Below are positions 11,576-19,606 of a stretch of DNA of 64,000 bases, piece after piece. The translations under genes were made by a program, and so were the position numbers. The stretch spans positions 1 to 64,000 of the forward strand of contig JAJDUU010000026.1 of NCBI GenBank assembly GCA_022826485.1, in the 5' to 3' direction. Position 1 is the stretch's first letter. Every line of letters starts with the position of its first letter. The DNA comes from Chloroflexota bacterium. GTDB lineage: Bacteria > Chloroflexota > UBA11872. The notes under the pieces are model-generated. The model saw only the letters and a program-made list of their open reading frames with translations. It did not search any database and was not told where the DNA came from.

Positions 11576-11962
11576 CTATCCGATTAGCTGATGGAAGTAC
11601 CAGCAGAGCCCGCCGGGCGCGACGACGAAGAACACCTGCAGTTTCTGCCCATCGCGTTCGTCCACACGCCAGTTCGTGATGGCCACGCCGTTGGCCTCGA
11701 GCTCCTGCTTGGCGCGGTGAATGTCGCTGACCAGGATGGCCGCGCCGTCGGCCTCGGCGTCGCCACCGTTGACGGCAAAGCCGAGCCGCACGCCCTCGCG
11801 CTCCATGAACACGGTTGGCACCGGATTGTCGCGGCGTTCCGCCTCGGTGAGGTCGAAGGCCCGGCCATACCACTCCGCCGCCTGATCAAGGTCCGTCACC
11901 GGCAACGCCAGCACGTCGTCCTGGAAGGGATAGGCGGCTTCGAACAGGGGCCTGTCAGCCAT
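11576..11962 (-). CDS. VOC (glyoxalase-like) family protein
   Basis: A 128-residue protein with the paired beta-alpha-beta-beta-beta units of the vicinal oxygen chelate fold: DVLALPVTDLDQAAEWYGRA (first unit), RLGFAVNG, AAILVSDIHRAKQELEANG (second unit) and a closing VVAPGGLCWYFHQ. Proteins like this are dioxygenases, isomerases, drug-binding proteins or resistance enzymes; the metal ligands are not complete enough to decide. Its start codon overlaps the end of the membrane gene by eight bases, which points to coupled translation. Confidence 0.8.
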   Translation of the reverse strand: MADRPLFEAAYPFQDDVLALPVTDLDQAAEWYGRAFDLTEAERRDNPVPTVFMEREGVRLGFAVNGGDAEADGAAILVSDIHRAKQELEANGVAITNWRVDERDGQKLQVFFVVAPGGLCWYFHQLIG

Positions 11963-12533
11963 TGCCGGTCTCGCGGGGTTGCGCGTCCAGCTGCAACGCC
12001 GCGAAGGCCCACACTAGGAAGACCAGGACCTGCAGCGGGTTCAGCGCCTCCCAGAGGATGCCGTGGTTGACGAAGTAGGCGTTGATGAACAGCACGGTAC
12101 CGAGGGCGGCGAAGACCGCGGCGCCGATTCCGTCCCAGAAGCCGCCGCGGCTCCAGAGGGCGGCCACGGCCACGGTGGCGCATCCCAGGAATATCGGATT
12201 GATGGCTTTCCACACGTTTCCAACGTGGTCGCCGAACAGGGCGTCGGTATAGGCGTTGAGGAAGACGACGACGGCCAAGACAGTCAGGACCAGGCTGCGA
12301 GTCCATGTCACGCGGTGGGTCCCGCGCCAGATCCACCAGACGCCGGAGATGCCCATGAGCAACGCGCCGATCTGCCAGAGCCGCCAGGTCCAGTTGTCGG
12401 TCGAGGCGAGATCCGGTCGGCTGAACAAGTGGGTCTGATCGCCCCAGGCGAACAGCGCAACGCCGAGCACGGCCGCGGCGAGCAGCGCCTGGGCGGCGCC
12501 CAGATCACGTCGGCGGAAAAAGCCGGTCATCAC
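11955..12533 (-). CDS. Small polytopic membrane protein, function unknown
   Basis: 192 residues with about six hydrophobic segments (AQALLAAAVLGVALFAWG, IGALLMGISGVWWIW, SLVLTVLAVVVFLNAY, IFLGCATVAVAALW, AAVFAALGTVLFINAY, LQVLVFLVWAFAAL). The half starting FLNAYTDALFGDHVGNVWKA resembles the later FINAYFVNHGILWEALNP, which suggests an internal duplication. GAGG precedes the start. It is the first gene of a - strand operon with a VOC and a DUF402 protein and is divergent from the SAF-domain dehydrogenase. Confidence 0.65.
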   Translation of the reverse strand: MMTGFFRRRDLGAAQALLAAAVLGVALFAWGDQTHLFSRPDLASTDNWTWRLWQIGALLMGISGVWWIWRGTHRVTWTRSLVLTVLAVVVFLNAYTDALFGDHVGNVWKAINPIFLGCATVAVAALWSRGGFWDGIGAAVFAALGTVLFINAYFVNHGILWEALNPLQVLVFLVWAFAALQLDAQPRETGNG

Positions 12534-12759
12534 ATGGCCCTCAATTCACGACTGTGACGGGTATGGTCCCATGCTTCACGCCGCGTGAGCCAACGGGCGA
12601 GAGTTGTGCCGTGGCGCGAACCGGATGACGATGGACGGCGCGGGCGTCGTGTCCAAGACTGGGGCAGATTCGTCCAGGCTCCCGGCAAATGAAGCAGATT
12701 CCGCAGGAACAGTCCGAGCGGGCGGTTCGCGAACCGCCCCTACCCCCGACGCCGGCCCC
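12534..12759. promoter_or_regulatory. Divergent intergenic region with a 20-bp palindrome
   Basis: 226 bp between divergent genes, expected to hold both promoters, though no clear -35/-10 pair is visible. Positions 12720-12739 form a perfect palindrome, GGGCGGTTCGCGAACCGCCC. Its CTACCCC tail resembles other dispersed repeats, so it is more likely a mobile repeat than an operator. The frame of the dehydrogenase is open through it from a TTG at 12604. Confidence 0.5.
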
Positions 12760-14109
12760 ATGATGCGTCCGTTGCTCGAGCAGTTGGAGGCGCGGGCGTC
12801 GGCCGGCCGGCCTGTGTCGGTGGCGCTGGCGGGCGCCGGTCGGTTTGGGACGAGCATCGCGGCACAGATATCGCAAATGGACGGTCTGCGGCTGGCGGCG
12901 GTGGCCGATCCCGATGCGCAGAACGGCGCGGATGCCCTGCGCGCCGCAGGCTGGGCTGACGACCAATGGGAGCGCTGCGAGAGCCCCGCCGCGGTGCAGG
13001 CAGCCGTCGAGGCAGGCAATGCCGCGCTGGCGCCCGACGCCGACGCGTTGGCGTCCGCGCCGATCGAGGTGTTCGTGGACGCGACCGGCCTTCCGGACGT
13101 GGCTGCGCGCAACGCCCGGGAGGCGATGCGCCGAGGTCGCCACGTGGTGATGGTCACGGTCGAGGCGGACGTGAGCTGCGGCTGGGCCCTGGCGCGCGAG
13201 GCGCGACGGCAGGACGTGGTCTACACGCTGGCCGCCGGCGATCAGCCAATCGCCATCATGGAGCTGTTCGACTGGGCCGTCGCGCTGGGCTTGGATCCGG
13301 TAGCGGTGGGACGCGGGACGCGGCTCTATCCGCAGGATCGACATGGGGACGCCGACCAGGCCCTGGCACGGCTCGGCTACAACGCGGAAACTGCAAGTCG
13401 CCTGCGGCTGAACGCGCAGATGTACAACTCGTTCCGCGACGGCACGAAGTCTCAGATCGAGATGTGCTCGGTGTCCAACATGACGGGGCTGCCGCCGGAT
13501 TGCCGTGGCATGCACGAGCCGTCGGCGGGCTTGAACGAGTTGCCGAATCTCTTCGCGCGGCGCGACGCCGGCGGTCTGCTGGACCGGACGGGCGTGGTGG
13601 ACCTGGCGAACGCGGTGGCGCCCGACGGGACGTCCGAGATGCCGGAGCACATCGCCACCGGCGTGTGGGCCGTGGTCACCTGCGGCGACCGGCGCGTGCG
13701 CGAGGATCTGCGCATTCACGGCACGCGGGTCTCGCGCGACGGGGAGCGAATGCTGCTGTTCCGCGAGTACCACCTGTGCGGCGTGGAGACGCCGCTGAGC
13801 ATCGCCCAGGCGGCGCTGCTGGGCGCGACGTCGGGCGCGCCGCGCGAGACGCCGACTTCGGAAGTGTTGGCATACGCCAAGCGGGATTTGCATCCCGGCG
13901 ACACGCTCGATGGGTCCGGCGGGCAGCTGGTCTACGGGTTGATCGATCGGGCGAAAGCAGTGAGCGCCGACGGCGTGCTGCCGCTGGGGCTCGCCTACGG
14001 CGCCACCGTGGGCGCGCCGGTGGCCGCCGATGAGCCGATTCCCTTGGATGCGGTGAGCGTCGTCCGCGACTCGTTCGTGGCGCGGCTGCGCGACGAGGCT
14101 TGCGCGTAG
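12760..14109 (+). CDS. NAD(P)-dependent dehydrogenase with C-terminal SAF domain
   Basis: A 449-residue protein of the homoserine-dehydrogenase-like group with an SAF domain (COG4091 type). The Rossmann fold starts with VSVALAGAGRFGTSIAAQIS (about residues 19-38), followed by FVDATGLPDVAARNA and VVMVTVEADVSCG. The SAF part at the C-terminus reads AKRDLHPGDTLDG through DGVLPLGLAYGA to ADEPIPLDAV, the small beta-clip domain that closes on anionic sugars or acids. It is expected to act on a sugar acid or similar compound. I chose the ATG at 12760 because upstream codons pass through a palindromic repeat. Its 3' end overlaps the truncated unit 1 by 115 bp in the opposite direction. Confidence 0.75.
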   Translation: MMRPLLEQLEARASAGRPVSVALAGAGRFGTSIAAQISQMDGLRLAAVADPDAQNGADALRAAGWADDQWERCESPAAVQAAVEAGNAALAPDADALASAPIEVFVDATGLPDVAARNAREAMRRGRHVVMVTVEADVSCGWALAREARRQDVVYTLAAGDQPIAIMELFDWAVALGLDPVAVGRGTRLYPQDRHGDADQALARLGYNAETASRLRLNAQMYNSFRDGTKSQIEMCSVSNMTGLPPDCRGMHEPSAGLNELPNLFARRDAGGLLDRTGVVDLANAVAPDGTSEMPEHIATGVWAVVTCGDRRVREDLRIHGTRVSRDGERMLLFREYHLCGVETPLSIAQAALLGATSGAPRETPTSEVLAYAKRDLHPGDTLDGSGGQLVYGLIDRAKAVSADGVLPLGLAYGATVGAPVAADEPIPLDAVSVVRDSFVARLRDEACA

Positions 14110-16538
14110 ACCGCGATCCCGTCGGCGGCGTCCATCCAAACGAGACGCCAGGCCACGGTCGGAAACATCGCCGGACGCATCGACGCCGGCAGGACCACCA
14201 ACTCGGGCGCACGCTCGCCCAGCGGCTCGACCGTCCAGGGCGCGGGCGCCTGAAGGTGCAGGTGCTGGGTGTCGATTTGGCCGGTAAGGCGCGTGTGCGA
14301 GAGCACCGACGCGACCCGCAACCCGTCCAACCAGCCGAGCTCCGGCGCGAGGTGCACGACCGTCGATGACGGCACCGAGCGGAGCGCCTCGAAGGACGCT
14401 GGGTGCGGCTCGACTGCCAGCGCGAGGAACGCCGGCCGCACGCGGTACAGCGATTCCGCGCCATCGCGCGCCGACGGCTCGAAGAGGTCCGGATCGGCCA
14501 GCCAGGCCTGCGCCCGCGGCGGCAGGGCGGTTGCCCAGGCATCCGTCGCGTGGATCCATTCGATGCCCAGGCGTCGGATGGCGGCGGGCTCCAGATGGGT
14601 GACGGCGTCCAGGTAGTCCGGTCCGGTGAAGTAGATCAGATGGGCCAGGTCGGAAAAGCCTGCGCTGCTGGGACGGCCCGTTGCCGCTGAGACTGCCCAA
14701 TAGGGCCACTCGGGCGTGAGCACGCGGGCATGCAGTGGGATGTGGTCGCGGATGTGGGTTGCCAGGCGATCGGACATGGCGGGCATCTGAAATCGCCGCT
14801 GCGGGGGCGTCGGGGTTTGGCCGTGGACCCAGCCGGCGTTCGCCAGCTGCACACCGCTCCCAACGGCCTGTCCCAGGCTGCGCACGGGCGCGGCGACTGT
14901 GGGCCAGAGGATCAGCCCCACCAGCAGCGCGGCGCCTGCGTGGCGCGGGCGCACGCTCGCCAGGCCCGCAAGGGCGACGATTGCGTTGCGTAGTCGGGGC
15001 AAGGTTTTCTGGGGAGCACCGTTGGAGGTTTCAGGTTGACTTGGGCGTGGATTCCCGCCTCCGCGGGAATGACGGTCATACAGTGGTCTCCCGTCGCGGG
15101 AATGACGGAGAGGTTTCGCGAACGTCTCGGAAAGGCGGGGGACTGTCGCGAGCAGGAGCGCCATCAGAGCGAGATTGCGGGCGTGCCCTGCGAGGCGGCT
15201 GACCACCCAGGGCGCCGGTGGATAGCTGAGAACCAGCCACGCCGCCACCAGCACGGCGGCGCCCAGCGCCAGCGTCACGACCAGGCGATCACGCCGCGCC
15301 AGGAGCACGGCGAGTCCCGCGACGACCAGTGGGCCGAGGCTCAGCAATCCAACGCCGCCCGGTCGCTCGTCGAACGAACCGAGGGCCAGCCAGTCGGTCT
15401 GACCGAAGTCCCACGTGAGCGCCAGGCCTGATGCAGGCCCGCCGTCGAGGATGGCAGTGAAGGCGCCCCCGCCGACGAGCAGCAGCAGGGCCGCCAGTCC
15501 CAGCCCCGCGCCCCAGCGGAGCGCCGCGCCGGCACGTCGTTCCCGTGTGACATGGACCGCTGCCAGACCCGCCCACAGGACGAGGACCACCGGCGCAAGC
15601 GAGGTGACGAGGATGCCCAGGAAGCCGACGAGCGCGGCGAGTGTCAGTACGCCGGGCCATGGGGCGCCCTCGGGCCGCGCCGCGCGTTCCAGCACGACGA
15701 ACGCCAGGGCGTAGCCGAGGGTGAAGGCCGGCGTCCAGATATCGTGCAGCGCCGACGTTTCCGTCGGCCACGACGGCCCGAGCGATGGCCAGTAGACCTG
15801 GGCGAGTGACCCGCCGAGTCCGGCGGCCGCCAGCCCGGCCGGCACGGGACCTTGCAAAATCCCCCCGCCCAGGCCGGTCCAGGTCCAGGCGCCGGCGGTG
15901 AGCAGCAGCGGGGCGATCATAAGCGCGACGGTCCACGACCCGCGCGCCAGGAGCGCCGTCACCACGACCAGCGCGAAGGCCGTCCAGCCGTAGGCGCCGA
16001 GCAACTCCTGCACGAACGCCAGGTCGGGGCCGACCGGCGGCGTGAGCAGTCCGACCATCAGATCGACGCCATGGTGATAGCGCACGAGATGACCCGGATT
16101 CCAGGGCGCTTCCGGCGGGAATCCGCCCGCCCGAATCCATGCCGCCAAGCCGAGGTGCAGCGTTGGGTCCGGGCTTTCGAGCAGTTGCCGGCTGGCGAGC
16201 GTCAGCCAAAGGAGCGCCAGGACGGCCAGGGCGAACACCGCCGCGACCCGCGGCCGCGGACGGATGGGTAGGGGCGCGCGCCACACGAGGACCGCGCCGA
16301 GCGCCAGCGTGATCCCCCACGCAATCGCCGCCCCGGCGAGTCCTGGCACGGCGTAGAGCACGAAGTTCGCAATCAACCCCAAAATCGCGGGGCCGACCAC
16401 CAACCCCTGCGCCAGAGCCGCGCGCTCGTCGGATTGCCGCAGCGCCACGCGGACGACGACGTAGCCCACCGCGGCCAGCGTCGCCAGCTGCGCCGCCAGG
16501 AGCAGAAGTCCCGGGATGACGGCCGGTTCAACGATCAC
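13995..16538 (-). CDS. Array unit 1: truncated GT-C-like membrane protein
   Basis: The most distal and only shortened member, 847 residues against about 945. The membrane part keeps the conserved Asp in SPDPTLHLGL and the YHHG motif, then RLAGHARN and AATGRPSSAGF. Two things are abnormal. First, between LLLATVPRLS and GAALLVGLILWPT there are some 55 extra residues including RHSRGGGNPRP; they are encoded by two copies of a dispersed palindrome (15050-15108). Second, similarity to the family stops at IAVYA (about base 14105), exactly at the stop of the convergent dehydrogenase gene; the last 37 codons are antisense to that gene and the whole C-terminal beta domain is missing. GTG start. It may be a decaying copy or a form without the outer domain. 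Confidence 0.75.
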   Translation of the reverse strand: MIVEPAVIPGLLLLAAQLATLAAVGYVVVRVALRQSDERAALAQGLVVGPAILGLIANFVLYAVPGLAGAAIAWGITLALGAVLVWRAPLPIRPRPRVAAVFALAVLALLWLTLASRQLLESPDPTLHLGLAAWIRAGGFPPEAPWNPGHLVRYHHGVDLMVGLLTPPVGPDLAFVQELLGAYGWTAFALVVVTALLARGSWTVALMIAPLLLTAGAWTWTGLGGGILQGPVPAGLAAAGLGGSLAQVYWPSLGPSWPTETSALHDIWTPAFTLGYALAFVVLERAARPEGAPWPGVLTLAALVGFLGILVTSLAPVVLVLWAGLAAVHVTRERRAGAALRWGAGLGLAALLLLVGGGAFTAILDGGPASGLALTWDFGQTDWLALGSFDERPGGVGLLSLGPLVVAGLAVLLARRDRLVVTLALGAAVLVAAWLVLSYPPAPWVVSRLAGHARNLALMALLLATVPRLSETFAKPLRHSRDGRPLYDRHSRGGGNPRPSQPETSNGAPQKTLPRLRNAIVALAGLASVRPRHAGAALLVGLILWPTVAAPVRSLGQAVGSGVQLANAGWVHGQTPTPPQRRFQMPAMSDRLATHIRDHIPLHARVLTPEWPYWAVSAATGRPSSAGFSDLAHLIYFTGPDYLDAVTHLEPAAIRRLGIEWIHATDAWATALPPRAQAWLADPDLFEPSARDGAESLYRVRPAFLALAVEPHPASFEALRSVPSSTVVHLAPELGWLDGLRVASVLSHTRLTGQIDTQHLHLQAPAPWTVEPLGERAPELVVLPASMRPAMFPTVAWRLVWMDAADGIAVYAQASSRSRATNESRTTLTASKGIGSSAATGAPTVAP
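15050..15108. repeat. Two family B palindromes inside array unit 1
   Basis: ATTCCCGCCTCCGCGGGAAT with GACGG (15051-15075) and a shorter CTCCCGTCGCGGGAATGACGG relative (15088-15108). The element is normally intergenic in this window (7794-7819, 25594-25631, 56986-57012, 57738-57764). Here it lies inside a long open frame without breaking it. Confidence 0.85.
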
Positions 16539-16632
16539 TCGCCCACCCTCGCCAAATGCGCCGGAGCTTGCGGCCGGTTACATCCTGCTAAACGCCGTCG
16601 CCGCCGGCACGGAGCTCCGCCACTGCAAAGCC

Positions 16633-19470
16633 CTATGGCGGCGATTCGCCGCGGACGTCCTCGTAGACCGAGTAGCTAATCTCGCCGGTGTCGGAGATGT
16701 CGATCCGCATCACCGGAATGAAGGCGGCCTCCCGCCAGTAGCCTGGCTGCCACTCGTGCCGCAGGCGAAGCGCCAGGACCCAGGATCCCGGCCCGATTTC
16801 ACCGTCCGATGAGTCGAGCGGCACGAAGGCTCCGATATCGTTCCGCACGGCCAGGCTGGACGCCGGCAGGTCGAACCTGTAGGTGTGTGAGCTCGTCGCC
16901 GACCCCGATGAAATCAGTCCGGCAAACCATTTGGCGACTTCAGGTCCGCGGCCTCGCCCAAGGAATCTCCTAGGGATCGCCCAGGGGCCGTCGTCCACAT
17001 GGACCACGACCCAGTCCTGGCCTGTCCAGCGTTCAGGGGCGTGCTCCCCGTAGTTCGCAGTAAACGTGATTCGACCATTCTCAATGTGCGCTTCCGGCAC
17101 CTTGACCGTAACCGGCGGCGCGTCTGGAGCTGCGCGCTGGGGCGAGATTGGCTCCACCGCGCCGTCGGGCGCATAGACGGCAACCTCACCGTTTTGCCAA
17201 ATGGGTTGCCGGGCTCCGGGCGGAAACGCCCAGGTCCACCGCTCGACGGACGCCGGCAGGACCACAAGATCCGGCGCCTGCTGGCCCAGCGGCTCGACCA
17301 CCCACGACTCGGGCGTCCGCAAGTGGAGGGGCTCGGCGGTGACGGCGCCTACCAGCCGCGCATGGGGCAGCACCGACGCGACGCGGAGTCGATGCAACCA
17401 CAGGGTCTGCGGGGCCAGGTGCACCACTGTCGACGGCGGCACGGACCGCAGCGCCTCGAACGACTCCGGATGCGGCGGCACATCGAGCTCCAGGAGCGCG
17501 CGGCGCACCCGATACAGCGACTGATCGCCGTCGCGGATCAACAGCTCGAACAGTCCAGGGTCGTTGAGCCGTTGCACCGCCGGGTCGGGTAGGTCATCAA
17601 TCCACGCATCAGGCGCATGCACGTATCCGATGCCCAGCCGCCGAATAGCCGCCGCTTCGAGATAGCGCGCGACGTCTAGATACTCAGGGCCGGTGTAGAC
17701 ATGCATGTGGACGTGCCCGCGGAACCCCGACGCGTTCGGGCGGCCGGTGGCCACTGACATCGCCGCCGGGCTAGGCGAGAAGATTCGGTCGGCAACCGCC
17801 GTGTGGTCGCGGATATACGCGGCAATGCGTTCGGATGGGAAACGCTCGATCGGATGGCGGCCCATGGGCTGCGGGCCGAGGTCGTGCTGCTCGGCCTCGG
17901 CATTCGCAAGGTGCGTGCCGTGACCAACCGCCAGGGCAAAGTTGCGGAGCGGCGCCATGATCGTCGGCCAGACCACGAGGGCGACAACCAACGCGGCGGC
18001 CGCATAGCGCCAGCGGGGCCGCAGGCCGGCCAGTCGCGCGCCGAGCGCGAGCAGCAGCGCCAGCAACGCAAAGTTGCGCGCGTGTCCGTCCAGCCGGGTA
18101 ATGTCGCCGGAGAACTCATACTGCAGGGTGAGAGCGGCGAGCAGGAACGCACCGCCGGCCACGGCGAGCGCCAGCACCAGCCGGTCCCGCCAGCCCATGA
18201 GCGCGGCGGCGCCCGCCACAACGAATGGGCCGAGACCCAGCAGGCCAACTCCGCCTGGTCGCTCAGCGATTCCCGCCAGCGGGGTGCGGCTACCTGGGTC
18301 GTCGATCCACCCAAATGAGAGGCCGGACCCTCCGGCGTCGCGCACGACGCTCGTGAGCACGCCACCGCCAACGACTAGGAGTAACGTGGCGAGGGCCGGT
18401 CCCGCGACGGCGCCCCACGCGGTGCGAGCGCCTCCCGTCGACCGGGTGGCCCAGAACTTCGCGACCTCCATCGCCACCCACAGGGCGAGCACGATTGGGG
18501 CGACGGCTTCATCGACCAGGCCCAGGAATCCGATCAGCAGCGCAAGCACCATGTCGCGAGGCCACCGGCGATCCGTGCAGGCTGCCGCCCGCTCCAGCAC
18601 CACGAAGGCCAGCGCGTACCCGAGTGTGAAGAAGGGCTTGAAGATGTTTGGCGGCGACGCGGTCGCGAGGCCGTCCGACTCGCGCCCCGGCCAATCCCAT
18701 GGCAGCTGCACGGCGGGCCAATACAAATCCGCCAGTGACTCGCGTAGCCCAGCGGATGGGATCGCTGCCGGGAAAGGGATCTGGAGAATGTACGGCGGCG
18801 GCACAAACACGAGCGTCCAGGCGCCGGCTGTCAGCAGGAGCGGCGCCAGGAACAGCGCAATGAGCCAGGAGCCGCGCTGGATGAGCATCGTCACCGCGAT
18901 GAGCGCAAAGCTCATCCAGATGTAGGCGCTCAGCAGCTCCGTCACGAACGCCAGATCTGGTCCGACGGGTGGAGCTAGCAATCCGACCAAGAGGTTGAAG
19001 CCGTAGTGGTAGGGAGTCGGAACGCCGGGAGACCAGGGGAGAACCGGCGGAATCTCGCCGGCCCTCAGCGAGGCGGTCAGCCCAAGATGGACCGGCCAAT
19101 CCGGAATGGTCAGCAACTGGCGGCTGGCGAGGGCCATCCATACGAGCACGAGGGCTGCAACGGCGAAGCCCGCCGTCGTGCGTAGTCGGGGGCGAACGGG
19201 AGCCGGCGAACGCCAGGCCAGAACCGCTCCCAGGATGAGGGTCACGCCCCAGCTCACGGCCGCGCCCGCTACTCCCGGTACGGCGTAGAGCACGAAGTTG
19301 GCAATCACCCCCCAGAGTGCGGGGCCAACCACCAAGCCTTGCGCCAGCGCCATGCGATCGTCGCGTTGCCGCAGCGTCACTCGGACCACGACAAAGCCGA
19401 CAGCGGCCAGCGCCACAAGCTCGGCCGCTACCAGCAGCAGCCCTGGAATCACCGCCGGATCAATGATCAT
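16633..19470 (-). CDS. Array unit 2: GT-C-like polytopic membrane protein
   Basis: 945 residues, complete. The first outer loop reads IPDWPVHLGL and PYHYGFN. The segment around the invariant motif is MSVATGRPNASGFRGHVHMH, whose GHVHM matches unit 6 but none of its neighbours. The pre-motif FSPSP also resembles units 5 and 6, while the following part (VVHLAPQTLWLHRLRVASVL) matches units 3 and 4, so the gene looks mosaic. The C-terminal domain has the HEWQPGYWR signature of units 2-6. ATG start at 19470; the ribosome binding site is weak. It ends 94 bp before unit 1. Sugar transfer from a lipid carrier on the outer membrane face is inferred from the layout only. Confidence 0.8.
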   Translation of the reverse strand: MIIDPAVIPGLLLVAAELVALAAVGFVVVRVTLRQRDDRMALAQGLVVGPALWGVIANFVLYAVPGVAGAAVSWGVTLILGAVLAWRSPAPVRPRLRTTAGFAVAALVLVWMALASRQLLTIPDWPVHLGLTASLRAGEIPPVLPWSPGVPTPYHYGFNLLVGLLAPPVGPDLAFVTELLSAYIWMSFALIAVTMLIQRGSWLIALFLAPLLLTAGAWTLVFVPPPYILQIPFPAAIPSAGLRESLADLYWPAVQLPWDWPGRESDGLATASPPNIFKPFFTLGYALAFVVLERAAACTDRRWPRDMVLALLIGFLGLVDEAVAPIVLALWVAMEVAKFWATRSTGGARTAWGAVAGPALATLLLVVGGGVLTSVVRDAGGSGLSFGWIDDPGSRTPLAGIAERPGGVGLLGLGPFVVAGAAALMGWRDRLVLALAVAGGAFLLAALTLQYEFSGDITRLDGHARNFALLALLLALGARLAGLRPRWRYAAAALVVALVVWPTIMAPLRNFALAVGHGTHLANAEAEQHDLGPQPMGRHPIERFPSERIAAYIRDHTAVADRIFSPSPAAMSVATGRPNASGFRGHVHMHVYTGPEYLDVARYLEAAAIRRLGIGYVHAPDAWIDDLPDPAVQRLNDPGLFELLIRDGDQSLYRVRRALLELDVPPHPESFEALRSVPPSTVVHLAPQTLWLHRLRVASVLPHARLVGAVTAEPLHLRTPESWVVEPLGQQAPDLVVLPASVERWTWAFPPGARQPIWQNGEVAVYAPDGAVEPISPQRAAPDAPPVTVKVPEAHIENGRITFTANYGEHAPERWTGQDWVVVHVDDGPWAIPRRFLGRGRGPEVAKWFAGLISSGSATSSHTYRFDLPASSLAVRNDIGAFVPLDSSDGEIGPGSWVLALRLRHEWQPGYWREAAFIPVMRIDISDTGEISYSVYEDVRGESPP

Positions 19471-19606
19471 TCGCCCAATCCCACCCGATGGGTCCGAGCC
19501 TTCGGGCGCTCACATTCTGCTAGTCGTTGCTTCAGCCAGGTGATATTCCGCTGCTTGCGTGCGCGATGCCCGTACCGATTGGCTCACGTCACAACGCCGC
19601 ACGACG

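Noticed and set aside
12541-14709. 722-codon - strand frame over the SAF-dehydrogenase
   Set aside because: Arg/His-rich antisense shadow joining two unrelated regions.
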